Shown here: positions 8,928 to 17,692 of the stretch, one piece after another
How the letters are laid out: each line of letters starts with the position of its first letter
Numbering within the stretch: position 1 is the first letter of the stretch
Source: Ferdinandcohnia sp036962705
GTDB lineage: Bacteria > Bacillota > Bacilli > Bacillales > Bacillaceae_L
Assembly: GCF_036962705.1 (NCBI RefSeq)
Contig: NZ_JBALOQ010000008.1
Location: 72,443 to 136,442, forward strand
Direction: 5' to 3'
DNA: 64,000 nucleotides
Notes under the pieces: generated by a model
Told to the model about the DNA's origin: nothing
Seen by the model: only the letters and a program-made list of their open reading frames with translations
The model's database searches: none
Translations under genes and position numbers: made by a program

Positions 8928-8956
8928 TTGACAAAAAACTAATAAACTAGTAGTAT
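8928..8956 (+). promoter_or_regulatory. SigmaA-type promoter of the metNIQ leader
   Basis: A perfect TTGACA (8928-8933), a 17-bp spacer and TAGTAT (8951-8956) place the transcript start just ahead of the SAM riboswitch. A 10-bp palindrome ATAACGTTAT (8919-8928) touches the -35 box, and an inverted repeat AACACT/AGTGTT (8899-8918) lies just upstream. Confidence 0.75.
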
Positions 8957-8987
8957 CTTACTATACAAATTAAAGAAAATTTTCAAA

Positions 8988-9143
8988 CTTATCCAGAGCG
9001 ACCGAGGGACTAGGCCCTACGACGTCCGGCAACCCCCATTAAGGGAAGGTGCCAATTCCTGCAGAATGATTTTCATTCTGAAAGATAAGTCGAGATAAAT
9101 CCTTGTATTTCGATGCCTCTTTCAGTGTGAAGGAGGCATTTTT
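8988..9143 (+). promoter_or_regulatory. SAM-I (S-box) riboswitch
   Basis: A classic S-box leader. The P1 stem pairs CTTATC (8988-8993) with GATAAG (9084-9089). Between them are the conserved GAGGGACT and GGCAACC segments, a GGTGCCAATTCCTGCAGAA core and the GAAAGATAAG closing sequence. It ends in an intrinsic terminator at 9113-9143. S-adenosylmethionine binding stabilises the aptamer and allows termination, so low SAM turns on the downstream methionine importer. The rest of the gap 8803-9178 holds the terminator at 8814 and the promoter at 8928. Confidence 0.95.
9113..9143 (+). terminator. Riboswitch expression-platform terminator
   Basis: A 12-bp stem (ATGCCTCTTTCA with TGAAGGAGGCAT, one G-U pair), a GTG loop and a T run, 36 bp ahead of the metN start. 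It is the OFF state of the S-box switch. Confidence 0.85.
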
Positions 9144-9178
9144 GCGTTAAAAAATAGAGTAACAAAAGAGGTATTTAT

Positions 9179-10192
9179 ATGATTGAAATTCGGAATCTTT
9201 CAAAGATATATAAAACAAAGAATGGGACTGTCACAGGTGTTGACAATGTGTCATTACAAATAGAAACCGGAGAAATCTTTGGGATCGTTGGATACTCAGG
9301 AGCCGGAAAAAGTTCCCTCTTGCGCTGTATCAACCTGCTCGAACGACCAACCTCAGGAAATATCTTAGTCGATAGAGTAGATCTCACTTCCCTGAAAAGC
9401 AGTGAATTACGTTCCGCGCGTTTGAAAATCGGAATGATTTTTCAACATTTCTATTTAATTAGTCAAAAAACAGTTTTCGAAAACATCGCGTTTTCCTTAA
9501 TGGCTGCTAATGTACCAAAAGATCGAATCAAAAAACGAGTTGAAGATTTACTTGAGATGGTAGGGCTTTTGGATAAAAAGGATGTCTATCCATCACAGCT
9601 AAGTGGTGGTCAAAAGCAAAGGGTAGGGATTGCGAGAGCACTAGCAAACGATCCAAAAGTGTTGCTTTGTGATGAAGCAACTTCTGCACTGGACCCAACA
9701 ACAACAAAATCAATCTTAAAGCTTTTAAAAAAGATTAATAAAGAACTTGGGATTACGATTGTCCTCATTACCCATGAGATGGATGTTGTGAAGGAAATTT
9801 GCAACCGTATGGCGATTATGCAAGACGGAAGGGTCATTGAAGAAGGTTCTGTTTACGATGTATTTGCAAGTCCGCAAACTGAATTAACGAAGGAATTTAT
9901 TGAAAGTGTAGTTTCCTTTGAAATTCCTGAAGTTATCCTCGATTCATGTGAAGGGCCGATAGTGAAGGTTATGTTCAAAGGAAATGTTGCTGGTGAGGGT
10001 GTTATTTCAGATATGCTTCAGACCTTCAATGTAAAGGGGAATTTCCTACATGGTTCCATTGAATATATTCAAGACACACCGCTTGGTATTTTTATCATGG
10101 AGTTAAGGGGTAATAAAGAAGAAATAGAATCAGCAGTGAACTTTATTGAAGAACGTGCTGCACAAGTGGAGGTGTTACGTGATGGGAATTGA
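9179..10192 (+). CDS. metN: Methionine ABC importer ATP-binding protein
   Basis: A 337-residue ATPase of the MetNIQ methionine importer. Seen: Walker A GYSGAGKS (residues 38-45), signature LSGGQKQRVG near 142, Walker B VLLCDEATSALDP, switch His in LITHEMD, and a C-terminal extension of about 90 residues from near 255 that fits the regulatory NIL domain, which senses internal methionine. The ATG follows AAGAGGT. It is the first gene after the SAM riboswitch, which supports methionine as substrate, and it overlaps metI by 11 bp. Confidence 0.95.
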   Translation: MIEIRNLSKIYKTKNGTVTGVDNVSLQIETGEIFGIVGYSGAGKSSLLRCINLLERPTSGNILVDRVDLTSLKSSELRSARLKIGMIFQHFYLISQKTVFENIAFSLMAANVPKDRIKKRVEDLLEMVGLLDKKDVYPSQLSGGQKQRVGIARALANDPKVLLCDEATSALDPTTTKSILKLLKKINKELGITIVLITHEMDVVKEICNRMAIMQDGRVIEEGSVYDVFASPQTELTKEFIESVVSFEIPEVILDSCEGPIVKVMFKGNVAGEGVISDMLQTFNVKGNFLHGSIEYIQDTPLGIFIMELRGNKEEIESAVNFIEERAAQVEVLRDGN

Positions 10193-10853
10193 TTTTAATC
10201 ATCTCGTGGAGCTTCTCCCTGATATTAATACAGCGTTTTTTCAAACCATCTATATGATTGCTATATCATTACTTATTGCTGTAGTAATCGGACTTCCAGT
10301 GGGGATTTTTCTATATGTAACCGATAAAGGGTTATTTTTAGAAAACAAAGTGGTTCAAACTGTTTTAGGATTTGTCGTGAACCTAATTCGTTCGATTCCG
10401 TTTATCATCTTGCTTGTCGCATTGATACCAATCACGAATTTCATCGTGGGTACGACGATTGGGCCAACGGCAGCATCTGTTTCACTTTCAGTCGCAGCAA
10501 TACCATTTTTTGCGAGAATTGTGGAAACAGCTTTACGGGAAATTGACCGAGGTGTAATCGAAGCTGCAATTGCAGCGGGTGCAACGCCTTGGATGATCAT
10601 TAAAGATGTGTTGCTTCTTGAAGCAAGATCAGGAATTATTTCCGGAATCACACTAACACTCATTAGTTTAATTGGATTTTCAGCCATGGCCGGCACTGTC
10701 GGTGGTGGAGGAATTGGGGATTTAGCGATCAGATTCGGTTATTATCGCTATGACAATACCATCATGTTTGCAACAGTATTAATCTTAATTATTTTAGTTC
10801 AAGTCATCCAACTCCTTGGCGACTACATCGCGAAGGTAGTAGATAAAAGATAA
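10182..10853 (+). CDS. metI: Methionine ABC importer permease
   Basis: A 223-residue inner-membrane permease with about five membrane segments, the usual MetI length. Seen: the permease coupling motif EAAIAAGATPWMIIKDVLLLEA and a conserved GFSAMAGTVGGGGIGDLA segment. The start is set at ATG 10182, nine bases after GGAGG (10168-10172). The longer reading from 10146 adds 12 residues that are not membrane-like and lies deep inside metN. Confidence 0.93.
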   Translation: MGIDFNHLVELLPDINTAFFQTIYMIAISLLIAVVIGLPVGIFLYVTDKGLFLENKVVQTVLGFVVNLIRSIPFIILLVALIPITNFIVGTTIGPTAASVSLSVAAIPFFARIVETALREIDRGVIEAAIAAGATPWMIIKDVLLLEARSGIISGITLTLISLIGFSAMAGTVGGGGIGDLAIRFGYYRYDNTIMFATVLILIILVQVIQLLGDYIAKVVDKR

Positions 10854-10883
10854 TAAACAATAATTAGAAAGAAGGAAGAAAAA

Positions 10884-11723
10884 ATGAAAAAATGGTTAAC
10901 AGGTATTATTTTACTTTTAGTTGCATTTGTGGTTACAGCATGTGGAAGCAGTGCAAGCAATGGAGATGAAGGTAGCGAATCTGCTGCGGAATCAAAAGAT
11001 ATTAAAATTGGCGCAACAGCTGGACCATACAGTGACATGGCGAAAAAAGCTCTTAAGCCAGGTCTAGAAGAACTGGGATACACAGTAGAAATCGTTGAAT
11101 TTAGTGACTATATCCAACCAAACAAAGCATTAGATAATGGAGACATTCAAGCAAACTTATTTCAACACACAATATACCTAGAAAACTTTGAAAAAGAGAA
11201 CAACATGGATTTAACAGCTTTAATTAATGTTCCAACAGCACCAATGGGAATTTATTCAAACGTTTATAAATCAATTGATGAAGTAAAAGAGGGTTCAACT
11301 GTAACTCTTCCAAATGACCCTACAAATGCAGCGCGTGCATTAAACACATTACGTGATGCTGGTCTTATTACAATCGCTAAGGATGCTGATCCTTTAACCG
11401 TTTCAGAAAAAGACATTGATGAAAATAAAAAGAATTTAAAATTCCAACCAATTGAAGCAGGTCAATTACCACGTTCCGTTGATAGTGCAGATTTAGCTGC
11501 TGTTCCTGGTAACTTTGCATTAGCTGCAAAAATGAATTTATTAGATGCTCTTACACTAGAAGATATGTCTGATTCATACCGAAATGTAGTTGCAATTAGC
11601 GCGAAAAATAATGATTCACAGTTTGCGAAAGATTTAAAAGCTGTTGTCGAATCAGAAGGCTTCGAAAAAATAATCGATGAAGAATTCCAAGGCTTCGGTA
11701 AGCCAGCATGGATGGAAAACTAA
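10884..11723 (+). CDS. metQ: Methionine ABC importer substrate-binding lipoprotein
   Basis: A 279-residue NlpA/MetQ-family receptor. Seen: a lipoprotein signal with lipobox VTAC (Cys20), a short Ser/Glu-rich linker, and the family core IKIGATAGPYSDMAKKALKPGLEELGY, DNGDIQANLFQHTIYLENF and LPNDPTNAARAL. It binds D- or L-methionine outside the membrane and hands it to MetI. It is 30 bp after metI, with GAAGGAAG as ribosome site, and only 20 bp before the alcohol dehydrogenase gene. Confidence 0.95.
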   Translation: MKKWLTGIILLLVAFVVTACGSSASNGDEGSESAAESKDIKIGATAGPYSDMAKKALKPGLEELGYTVEIVEFSDYIQPNKALDNGDIQANLFQHTIYLENFEKENNMDLTALINVPTAPMGIYSNVYKSIDEVKEGSTVTLPNDPTNAARALNTLRDAGLITIAKDADPLTVSEKDIDENKKNLKFQPIEAGQLPRSVDSADLAAVPGNFALAAKMNLLDALTLEDMSDSYRNVVAISAKNNDSQFAKDLKAVVESEGFEKIIDEEFQGFGKPAWMEN

Positions 11724-11743
11724 GCGATAAGTGGTAAGGAGTG

Positions 11744-12847
11744 ATGAAAGTGGATATCTTTTCAGTACATGGAGCCCCAAGTGAATATATTGTATCCGAA
11801 GGTATATTAGACATACTTGAAGAAAAACTTGCTGAGCGTTCCTATCGAAAAATTTTATTCGTTCATGGGATAAAGTCTTGGGAAGCTGCAAAAGAGTATA
11901 TACCAGAGTTTCATGAAATTCAATTTGAACAGTATTCGTATAGTGGAGAGTGCTCAATCAATGAAATAGATTCCCTTTCATCATTTATAAAGAGGAAATC
12001 CTTTGATGCCGTAATTGGGATTGGTGGCGGAAAGGTTCTTGATTTAGTTAAGGCCGCAAGCTATCTCTCGCAAAAGCCTTACGTGCTAATCCCGACGCTA
12101 GCATCGAATTGTGCACCGTGGACGCCAATAAGTGTCATTTATGATGAACGCGGGGCTTTCATTCGCTACGATATTTATCCAAATAATGCGAGCTTGGTAT
12201 TGATTGAGCCAAAGATTATAGTAAAAGCACCGATTGAAATGCTCATCGCTGGAATTGGTGACACACTCGCGAAATGGTATGAAGCAGATGTGCAAATGTC
12301 TAAGATCAAAGACAAATCGGTGCCAGTGTTAATTTCACATTTTTCGGCTAGACAGTGCAAGGATCTTTTAGTGAATCATGCTGAAGCAGCGATTGATGCA
12401 GCCAAAAATGGAGTTCTTAATGCAGATTTTATTAAGGTGGTTGAAACAATCATCGCGCTTGGTGGGATGGTTGGTGGCTTTGGTGATCATTACGGCAGAA
12501 TCGCCGGAGCACATTCAATACATAACGGGTTGACGGTTTTGGAAGAGACTCATTCAGCTCTACATGGTGAGAAGGTCGCCTATGGTATTTTGGTTCAACT
12601 TATTTTAGAAAATAAGCTAGATGAGATAAAAGAACTTCTTCCACTTTATAAAAAACTTGGATTACCGGTGTCGATTAAGGATCTTGGGGTAACTGATGTT
12701 TTGGATGAAAGCATCAACCGAGTAGCCGAAAAATCAACAATCCCTGGTGAATCTATCCACGTTATGCCAATTGGAACGATTACGGCAGCGGATGTAAGTG
12801 AAGCAATCAATAAACTCGAACAATATACAGAAGCAAATAATGCATAA
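11744..12847 (+). CDS. Metal-dependent alcohol/glycerol dehydrogenase family (GldA-like)
   Basis: About 367 residues, the usual length of group III metal-dependent NAD dehydrogenases. Seen: the NAD-binding GIGGGKVLDLVKAASY near residue 94, LIPTLASNCAPW, and the expected metal ligands Asp in GIGDTLAKWYEAD, His in AGAHSIHNGL and His in HSALHGEKVA. The start is uncertain: AAGGAG (11736-11741) is too close to ATG 11744 and better spaced to GTG 11750. It starts about 20 bp after metQ with no terminator between them and ends at a clear terminator, so it is probably co-transcribed from the S-box promoter. The substrate could be a sulphur-containing aldehyde, but that is inference. Confidence 0.85.
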   Translation: MKVDIFSVHGAPSEYIVSEGILDILEEKLAERSYRKILFVHGIKSWEAAKEYIPEFHEIQFEQYSYSGECSINEIDSLSSFIKRKSFDAVIGIGGGKVLDLVKAASYLSQKPYVLIPTLASNCAPWTPISVIYDERGAFIRYDIYPNNASLVLIEPKIIVKAPIEMLIAGIGDTLAKWYEADVQMSKIKDKSVPVLISHFSARQCKDLLVNHAEAAIDAAKNGVLNADFIKVVETIIALGGMVGGFGDHYGRIAGAHSIHNGLTVLEETHSALHGEKVAYGILVQLILENKLDEIKELLPLYKKLGLPVSIKDLGVTDVLDESINRVAEKSTIPGESIHVMPIGTITAADVSEAINKLEQYTEANNA

Positions 12848-12880
12848 GAGATAGGGCCAATGCGCCTTGTCTCTTTTTTT
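12846..12880 (+). terminator. Terminator of the metNIQ-dehydrogenase operon
   Basis: AAGAGA pairs with TCTCTT around an imperfect GC-rich inner stem, followed by an eight-T run. It overlaps the stop codon by two bases. Confidence 0.75.
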
Positions 12881-12954
12881 TGGGAGAAAACAGGAGTGGC
12901 TGAAAGTGTATCACAAGTGATTCCTGTTTTTTAAAGATATTACGATGCTTATAT

Positions 12955-13335
12955 CTGTTTGGAGAGGTTGTGATTTCCAGTTACTAGGTGATTCGTAGTA
13001 CTCCAACCTGCTTGGAGAGTAGGGATTTCCAGTTGTTAGGTAGTTGTTGGTACTCCAACCCGTTTGGAGAGGTATGTATTTCCAGTTATTAGGTAGTTGT
13101 TGGTACTCCAACCCGTTTGGAGAGGTATGTATTTCCAGTTGTTAGGTGGTTGGTGGTATTCCAACCTGTTTGGAGAGGTATGTATTTCCAATTATTAGGT
13201 AGTTGGTGGTACTCCAACCCGTTTGGAGAGGTATGTATTTCCGTTTATTAGGTAGTTGTTGGTACTCCAACCAGTTTAGAGAGGTTGTTATTTCCAGTTA
13301 TTATGAAGTTGGAATCCTTCGGCCCGTTTTAGGAG
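12955..13335 (+). repeat. Tandem array A: about 7 units of 53 bp
   Basis: The GGAGAG core recurs at 12961, 13014, 13066, 13119, 13172, 13225 and, degenerate, 13278, a steady 52-53 bp step. Each unit reads roughly TTCCAGTTATTAGG, then GTTGTTGGTACTCCAA, then CCCGTTTGGAG. Most units hold a dyad CTCCAA-N5-TTGGAG. The array fills most of the gap 12848-13459. The period is not a multiple of three and the open frames through it are not credible genes. The same unit recurs at 47030-47605. Confidence 0.95.
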
Positions 13336-13459
13336 GTTTATTATTCTGTATTTAGAAAGTTAGTCGCGCTTCAACCCATTTAGCACATCCAACACGAAAT
13401 TAATCCTACATATAACATACTAAAAATCCATTTAGTAAATACTACAAGTGGTGATGAAT

Positions 13460-14389
13460 ATGCCTTGTCAATCAAGTGATGAATTAAAAGAATTGGTGAA
13501 AGAAGCGCGCCCAATTGCGAAAGAAGGACGCGTAGCAGACTATATACCTGCACTCGGAAAAGCAAACCGTAACGATCTGTCTATTGCGATCAACTATCCT
13601 GATGGTCGCTGCTATTCTGCTGGGGACATTGAAAGGAAAATCTCCTTACAAAGTATCTCCAAGGTCATAACCCTTGCTCTCGTCTTAATGGACAGAAGAA
13701 AAGAGTATGTCTTTGCACGAGTTGGAATGGAGCCTACGGGAGACCCGTTTAACTCGATTGCAAAGCTAGGATCGATGGCTCCATCAAAGCCGTTGAATCC
13801 GATGATTAATGCGGGAGCACTTGCTGTAACCAATATGATAAAAGGGAATTCAGTGGAAGAACGGTTTCAAAGATTACTAACATTTATTCAAGAATTGGCG
13901 GGAAATGACGCGATTCAATATAATGAAGAAATTGCGCGTTCCGAATTTGAAACGGCTCATTTAAATCGTGCCTTATGCTATTTTTTAAAACAACATCATA
14001 TCATTGAAGGAGATGTTGAGCAGCTAATAGACCTTTATACAAAGCAATGCGCGATTGAAATGAATTGCCTTGATTTAGCAAGAATTGGACTCGTTTTTGC
14101 ATTAGACGGAATTGACCCTCAAACTGGAAAACAAATTATGCCAGGGAATATTGCTCGCATTTGTAAAACCTTTATGGTGACATGTGGTATGTACAATGCA
14201 TCTGGGGAATTTGCGATAAAAATAGGCATACCAGCAAAGAGTGGAGTATCCGGCGGTATCATGGGGGCTGTGCCTGGAAAATTTGGGATCGGTATTTTTG
14301 GTCCAGCTTTAGATGATAAAGGAAATAGTATTGCAGGAATAAGACTTCTTGAGCTCCTGTCAAAAACCTATAACTTAAGTATGTTCTAA
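13460..14389 (+). CDS. glsA: Glutaminase
   Basis: A 309-residue serine-dependent glutaminase (family of B. subtilis YbgJ/YlaM), hydrolysing glutamine to glutamate and ammonia. Seen: the active-site SISK motif in SLQSISKVITLAL, EPTGDPFNSI, PLNPMINAGAL with the conserved Asn, LYTKQCAIEMN, ARICKTFMVTCGMYNASGEFA and AKSGVSGGIMG. The start is placed at ATG 13460, which matches the family N terminus (MxCQxxDELxxLV). Earlier GTG/ATG codons at 13448-13456 are possible, and only a weak GGTG ribosome site is visible. It is a single gene behind repeat array A. Confidence 0.9.
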   Translation: MPCQSSDELKELVKEARPIAKEGRVADYIPALGKANRNDLSIAINYPDGRCYSAGDIERKISLQSISKVITLALVLMDRRKEYVFARVGMEPTGDPFNSIAKLGSMAPSKPLNPMINAGALAVTNMIKGNSVEERFQRLLTFIQELAGNDAIQYNEEIARSEFETAHLNRALCYFLKQHHIIEGDVEQLIDLYTKQCAIEMNCLDLARIGLVFALDGIDPQTGKQIMPGNIARICKTFMVTCGMYNASGEFAIKIGIPAKSGVSGGIMGAVPGKFGIGIFGPALDDKGNSIAGIRLLELLSKTYNLSMF

Positions 14390-14508
14390 TAAATCATACG
14401 AAAACATTATTTCATTGCAATCCATAGACCCATGATATAATATATCTTATGCCTACATAAACAGTTGGTATAAAAAATGTACTGAACGTCTAAAAAGGGG
14501 GAATATTT

Positions 14509-16011
14509 ATGGATTTTTCCGACAAGCAAATCCGACCAAACTACGGTATTCTTACCGTCTTGATGGTTGGAGCTTTTATTTCATTTTTAAATAATACTTT
14601 ATTGAATATTGCCCTGCCTTCCATTATGACCGAACTTAGAGTTGATGCTCCAACAGTCCAATGGTTAACGACAGGCTTTATGCTTGTAAATGGAATCTTA
14701 ATTCCAACAACCGCCTTTTTAATCGAAAAATTTACGGTTCGGCGTTTATTTTTAGTAGCAATGGGATTATTTACAATTGGTACGATTCTTTCGGGTACTG
14801 CTCATGTCTTTTCCATCCTGCTTGTAGGTCGGATGATTCAAGCAGCTGGATCGGCGATTATGATGCCATTATTGATGAACGTTATGTTGATAAGTTTCCC
14901 GATTGAAAAAAGGGGAACAGCGATGGGGGTATTTGGATTAATCCTCATGTTCGCACCAGCTATTGGGCCAACTTTATCAGGCTGGATTATTGAGCATTAT
15001 GACTGGAGGATGCTTTTCCATTTCATCACTCCAATTGCAGCAATTGTATTTATTCTTGGATTCATCATGCTGAAGGATAAAAAGGAAAAAGTACTCCTTA
15101 AGCTAGACTTTTTCTCCGTGATTTTATCAAGTATTGGGTTTGGTGGTTTATTATATGGTTTCAGTTCTGCTGGAAGTATGGGCTGGGGGAGTCCATTTGT
15201 CTACGGAACCATTATAATCGGAATCATCTCGTTAAGTTGGTTTATTTTACGTCAATCAAAGTTAGACATCCCAATGCTTAATTTTGGGGTATATCGTTAT
15301 CCAATGTTTGCATTAGCATCAGTGATCACGATGGCTGTCAATATGGCAATGTTTTCAGGTTTTTTACTTTTACCTATTTATGCTCAAACGATTCTAGGTA
15401 TATCACCAATGGACACAGGACTTATGCTTTTACCCGGCGCAATCTTAAATGCGTTTATGTCACCTGTTAATGGTCGGTTATTTGATAAGTTTGGTGGACG
15501 TATTTTGGCTGTTACGGGATTGGCCATCACCACTGTGACAACATATCTTTTTAGCCAGCTAACATTTGATACTTCTTATTCGTATCTTATGGTTCTACAT
15601 GCGGTGAGAATGTTTGGAATGTCCATGGTCTTTATGCCCGTTTCAACAAATGGATTGAACCAGCTCCCAAGAAATCTATATCCGCATGGTACTGCGGTGA
15701 ACAATACATTGAATCAGGTTTCCGCAGCGATTGGAACAGGATTCTTAATTACACTAATGTCTTTAAAAGAAGAGTCCACTATAGCGAATTTGTTGAAGAA
15801 TGTTCAAGGACAGCCAACTGAATCACAAATGGCAGAAATTAAATTATCAGCCATGCTTGATGGAATAAATTTTACATTTTTCATTTCAACCTTCTTAATT
15901 TTCGTTGCTCTCATTCTTGCATTCTTTATGAAACGTGCGAAACAAGAAGAGGATATTACAGGAAAGAACAAATCAAAACCAAGTGTTCAAACTTCATTAG
16001 CGAAGAATTAA
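14509..16011 (+). CDS. DHA2-family MFS drug efflux transporter
   Basis: A 500-residue 14-segment major facilitator protein of the DHA2 group (LmrB/YhcA-like), expected to export drugs by proton antiport. Seen: FLNNTLLNIALPSIMTEL at segment 1, the Arg-containing GRMIQAAGSAIMMP (motif B) and the antiporter motif C region GLILMFAPAIGPTLSGWII. A lysine-rich tail follows the last segment. AAAAGGGGG precedes the ATG. No local MarR or TetR regulator accompanies it, so the substrate is unknown. Confidence 0.88.
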   Translation: MDFSDKQIRPNYGILTVLMVGAFISFLNNTLLNIALPSIMTELRVDAPTVQWLTTGFMLVNGILIPTTAFLIEKFTVRRLFLVAMGLFTIGTILSGTAHVFSILLVGRMIQAAGSAIMMPLLMNVMLISFPIEKRGTAMGVFGLILMFAPAIGPTLSGWIIEHYDWRMLFHFITPIAAIVFILGFIMLKDKKEKVLLKLDFFSVILSSIGFGGLLYGFSSAGSMGWGSPFVYGTIIIGIISLSWFILRQSKLDIPMLNFGVYRYPMFALASVITMAVNMAMFSGFLLLPIYAQTILGISPMDTGLMLLPGAILNAFMSPVNGRLFDKFGGRILAVTGLAITTVTTYLFSQLTFDTSYSYLMVLHAVRMFGMSMVFMPVSTNGLNQLPRNLYPHGTAVNNTLNQVSAAIGTGFLITLMSLKEESTIANLLKNVQGQPTESQMAEIKLSAMLDGINFTFFISTFLIFVALILAFFMKRAKQEEDITGKNKSKPSVQTSLAKN

Positions 16012-16012
16012 G

Positions 16013-16054
16013 AAAGAGGAGAAATTATCCAAATTGGATGGATTTCTCCTCTTT
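16013..16054. terminator. Bidirectional terminator between efflux pump and natK
   Basis: A perfect 13-bp stem, AAAGAGGAGAAAT with ATTTCTCCTCTTT, between two convergent genes and ending at the natK stop. The A/T-rich arms allow it to act on both strands. Confidence 0.85.
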
Positions 16055-16800
16055 TAAACTTTTATCGCTGGTATTTTAATTTTAATCGCAAATTCCTCAT
16101 CTTTATGAACAAAGTCTAAAAATCCATTTGCCTCATTGACGACATCTTGAATGAGCTTTGTACCAAGCCCCTCGTGACCCTCACCTTTAGTTGTTTTTCC
16201 GAAGTTCACAAATAATTTGTCGAGGATTTGATTTGGAATTGGAAGAGAGCTATTTTTACAATGTAAGATGTACAAACCACTTCGCTTATAGAATTGAAGA
16301 GATAGATTGGCTTGTTTGTTATAATTTTTTTGCCATTCCTCACAGGCATCGATGCTATTTGATAAGAGATTCCCGATTAGTGTAATGATTTGCTGGTTAG
16401 ACAAAGGCAGAGTAGAAAGAGGTACGTCTAAATCATATACAATCGCAATATCAAGTGCACTCGCTTTACGATACATTTGATGGAGAATACCAGCTACCAC
16501 ACCTCGTTCTCCTTTAATTGAAAGGTTTGTCTCCTTATAGCCTTCAACCAATTCATCTAAATATTGTTTTGCTTCCTCGTTTTTTCCGTTTTCAAGCATA
16601 AAATGAATGGCTGAAACATGCTTTAAAAAGTCATGACGTTCGCTTCGAACGACGCGGAAGGTTTCATTAAATTGAGCACGCTGCTCGTCAAAATGTTTCG
16701 CCTCTCCCAATAGAGATTTCATTTTTTTTGAAATAGAAAATCGCGACCAAAATAAATAAAGGCATAGAATTCCCAACATTATTGTGATGCCCCAATACAT
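16054..16800 (-). CDS. natK: NatK-like GHKL sensor histidine kinase
   Basis: A 248-residue kinase with one N-terminal membrane segment (about residues 3-19). A RSERHDFLKHVSAIHFML box carries the likely phospho-acceptor His, and the GHKL ATPase domain includes NLLSNSIDACEEW (N box) and GHEGLGTKLIQDVV (G box). Its sensor part is almost absent, so the signal is probably read in or at the membrane. It lies 12 bp after a LytTR response regulator and is divergent from an ATPase/permease pair. This matches the B. subtilis natKR-natAB locus that controls a sodium exporter. Confidence 0.85.
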   Translation of the reverse strand: MYWGITIMLGILCLYLFWSRFSISKKMKSLLGEAKHFDEQRAQFNETFRVVRSERHDFLKHVSAIHFMLENGKNEEAKQYLDELVEGYKETNLSIKGERGVVAGILHQMYRKASALDIAIVYDLDVPLSTLPLSNQQIITLIGNLLSNSIDACEEWQKNYNKQANLSLQFYKRSGLYILHCKNSSLPIPNQILDKLFVNFGKTTKGEGHEGLGTKLIQDVVNEANGFLDFVHKDEEFAIKIKIPAIKV

Positions 16801-16812
16801 TATTACGCCACC

Positions 16813-17511
16813 TTAAAAATAATTTTCTTGTAAAAAGTCCACTTTTTCTTTTGTAATCATTGCTTGTTCTTCGATGCCATCGAATGTGACAATATACGAA
16901 TTTTTCGCATAGAGCGAAAAGTTTTTTACATAGTGAATATTGATGATAAACGACCGATGTGACCGAATAAAGTCTCGTTCCCGTAATTCTCCCTCCAGCT
17001 CACCCAGAGTTTGGTAGGTTTTTATCGGACCTGTTTTTGTATAAATTGTTGTCGACCGACCTGAACGTTCGATAAAAATAATGTCCTTTTTCTGAAGGAT
17101 ATGTATTTCATTTTTTTGCTTGAAGTAAAGTCTTCCATGAATTTCAGCGGACTTTGTTTTTTCTAGTAATCGCTCAATCGATTGTACTAACCGTTCCTTT
17201 GGATACGGTTTCATAATATAATCATGAACATTCAGCTCAAATGCATGTACAGCATAGCCACTATTTCCTGTTACAAAAATCACTGAAATATTGAGCGCAT
17301 GCGAATGAATAATATCAGCAAGCTCATATCCTGATAAATGTGGCATCTCGATGTCAGCAATCAACAAATCAATTTCTTCTTTTTTTATTTGTTCATAGGC
17401 TTCCTCAGCAGACAAGGTGGAGAAGATAATCTCAACATCAGAAATGCCACCTACAATTGCTTTTAACTTATCCAAATCAATCAAACGGTCATCTACAAGA
17501 CCAACCTTCAT
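16813..17511 (-). CDS. natR: NatR-like LytTR response regulator
   Basis: A 232-residue regulator with an N-terminal receiver domain (phospho-acceptor Asp53 in LLIADIEMP, Lys in IMKPYPKERL) and a C-terminal LytTR DNA-binding domain from about residue 130 (IIFIERSGRST, FIRSHRSFIINI). The start at 17511 gives the receiver its usual first residues MKVGLVDD behind a GAGG box. The open frame extends further to 17616, but that part is unlike a receiver. Direct repeats of the LytTR type lie in the divergent promoter region, at 17597-17626. Confidence 0.88.
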   Translation of the reverse strand: MKVGLVDDRLIDLDKLKAIVGGISDVEIIFSTLSAEEAYEQIKKEEIDLLIADIEMPHLSGYELADIIHSHALNISVIFVTGNSGYAVHAFELNVHDYIMKPYPKERLVQSIERLLEKTKSAEIHGRLYFKQKNEIHILQKKDIIFIERSGRSTTIYTKTGPIKTYQTLGELEGELRERDFIRSHRSFIINIHYVKNFSLYAKNSYIVTFDGIEEQAMITKEKVDFLQENYF

Positions 17512-17596
17512 ATGACAATCGACCTCACAAAATAATACCAATTTTCTAAGTATAATATCTTTATATTCTAACATCATTATAGGTGAATTTGACCAT

Positions 17597-17626
17597 TTCG
17601 CGACAAAAAAAGGCATATTCGCGACA
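17597..17626 (+). promoter_or_regulatory. LytTR-type direct-repeat operator for natAB
   Basis: Two identical 9-mers TTCGCGACA at 17597-17605 and 17618-17626 are spaced 21 bp start to start, the classic layout for LytTR regulators. Just downstream is a -10-like TATGAT (17656-17661) with no good -35 box at 17633, as expected for an activator-dependent natA promoter. Confidence 0.75.
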
Positions 17627-17692
17627 TAACTAGAGATTTTCTAATTTGGTATGGCTATGATATAGACATAAGAACAAGACGAGGTGGAAAAA

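Noticed and set aside
12911..13111. A 66-codon minus-strand frame through array A
   Set aside because: Repeat-derived and without start context; the array period is not a multiple of three.
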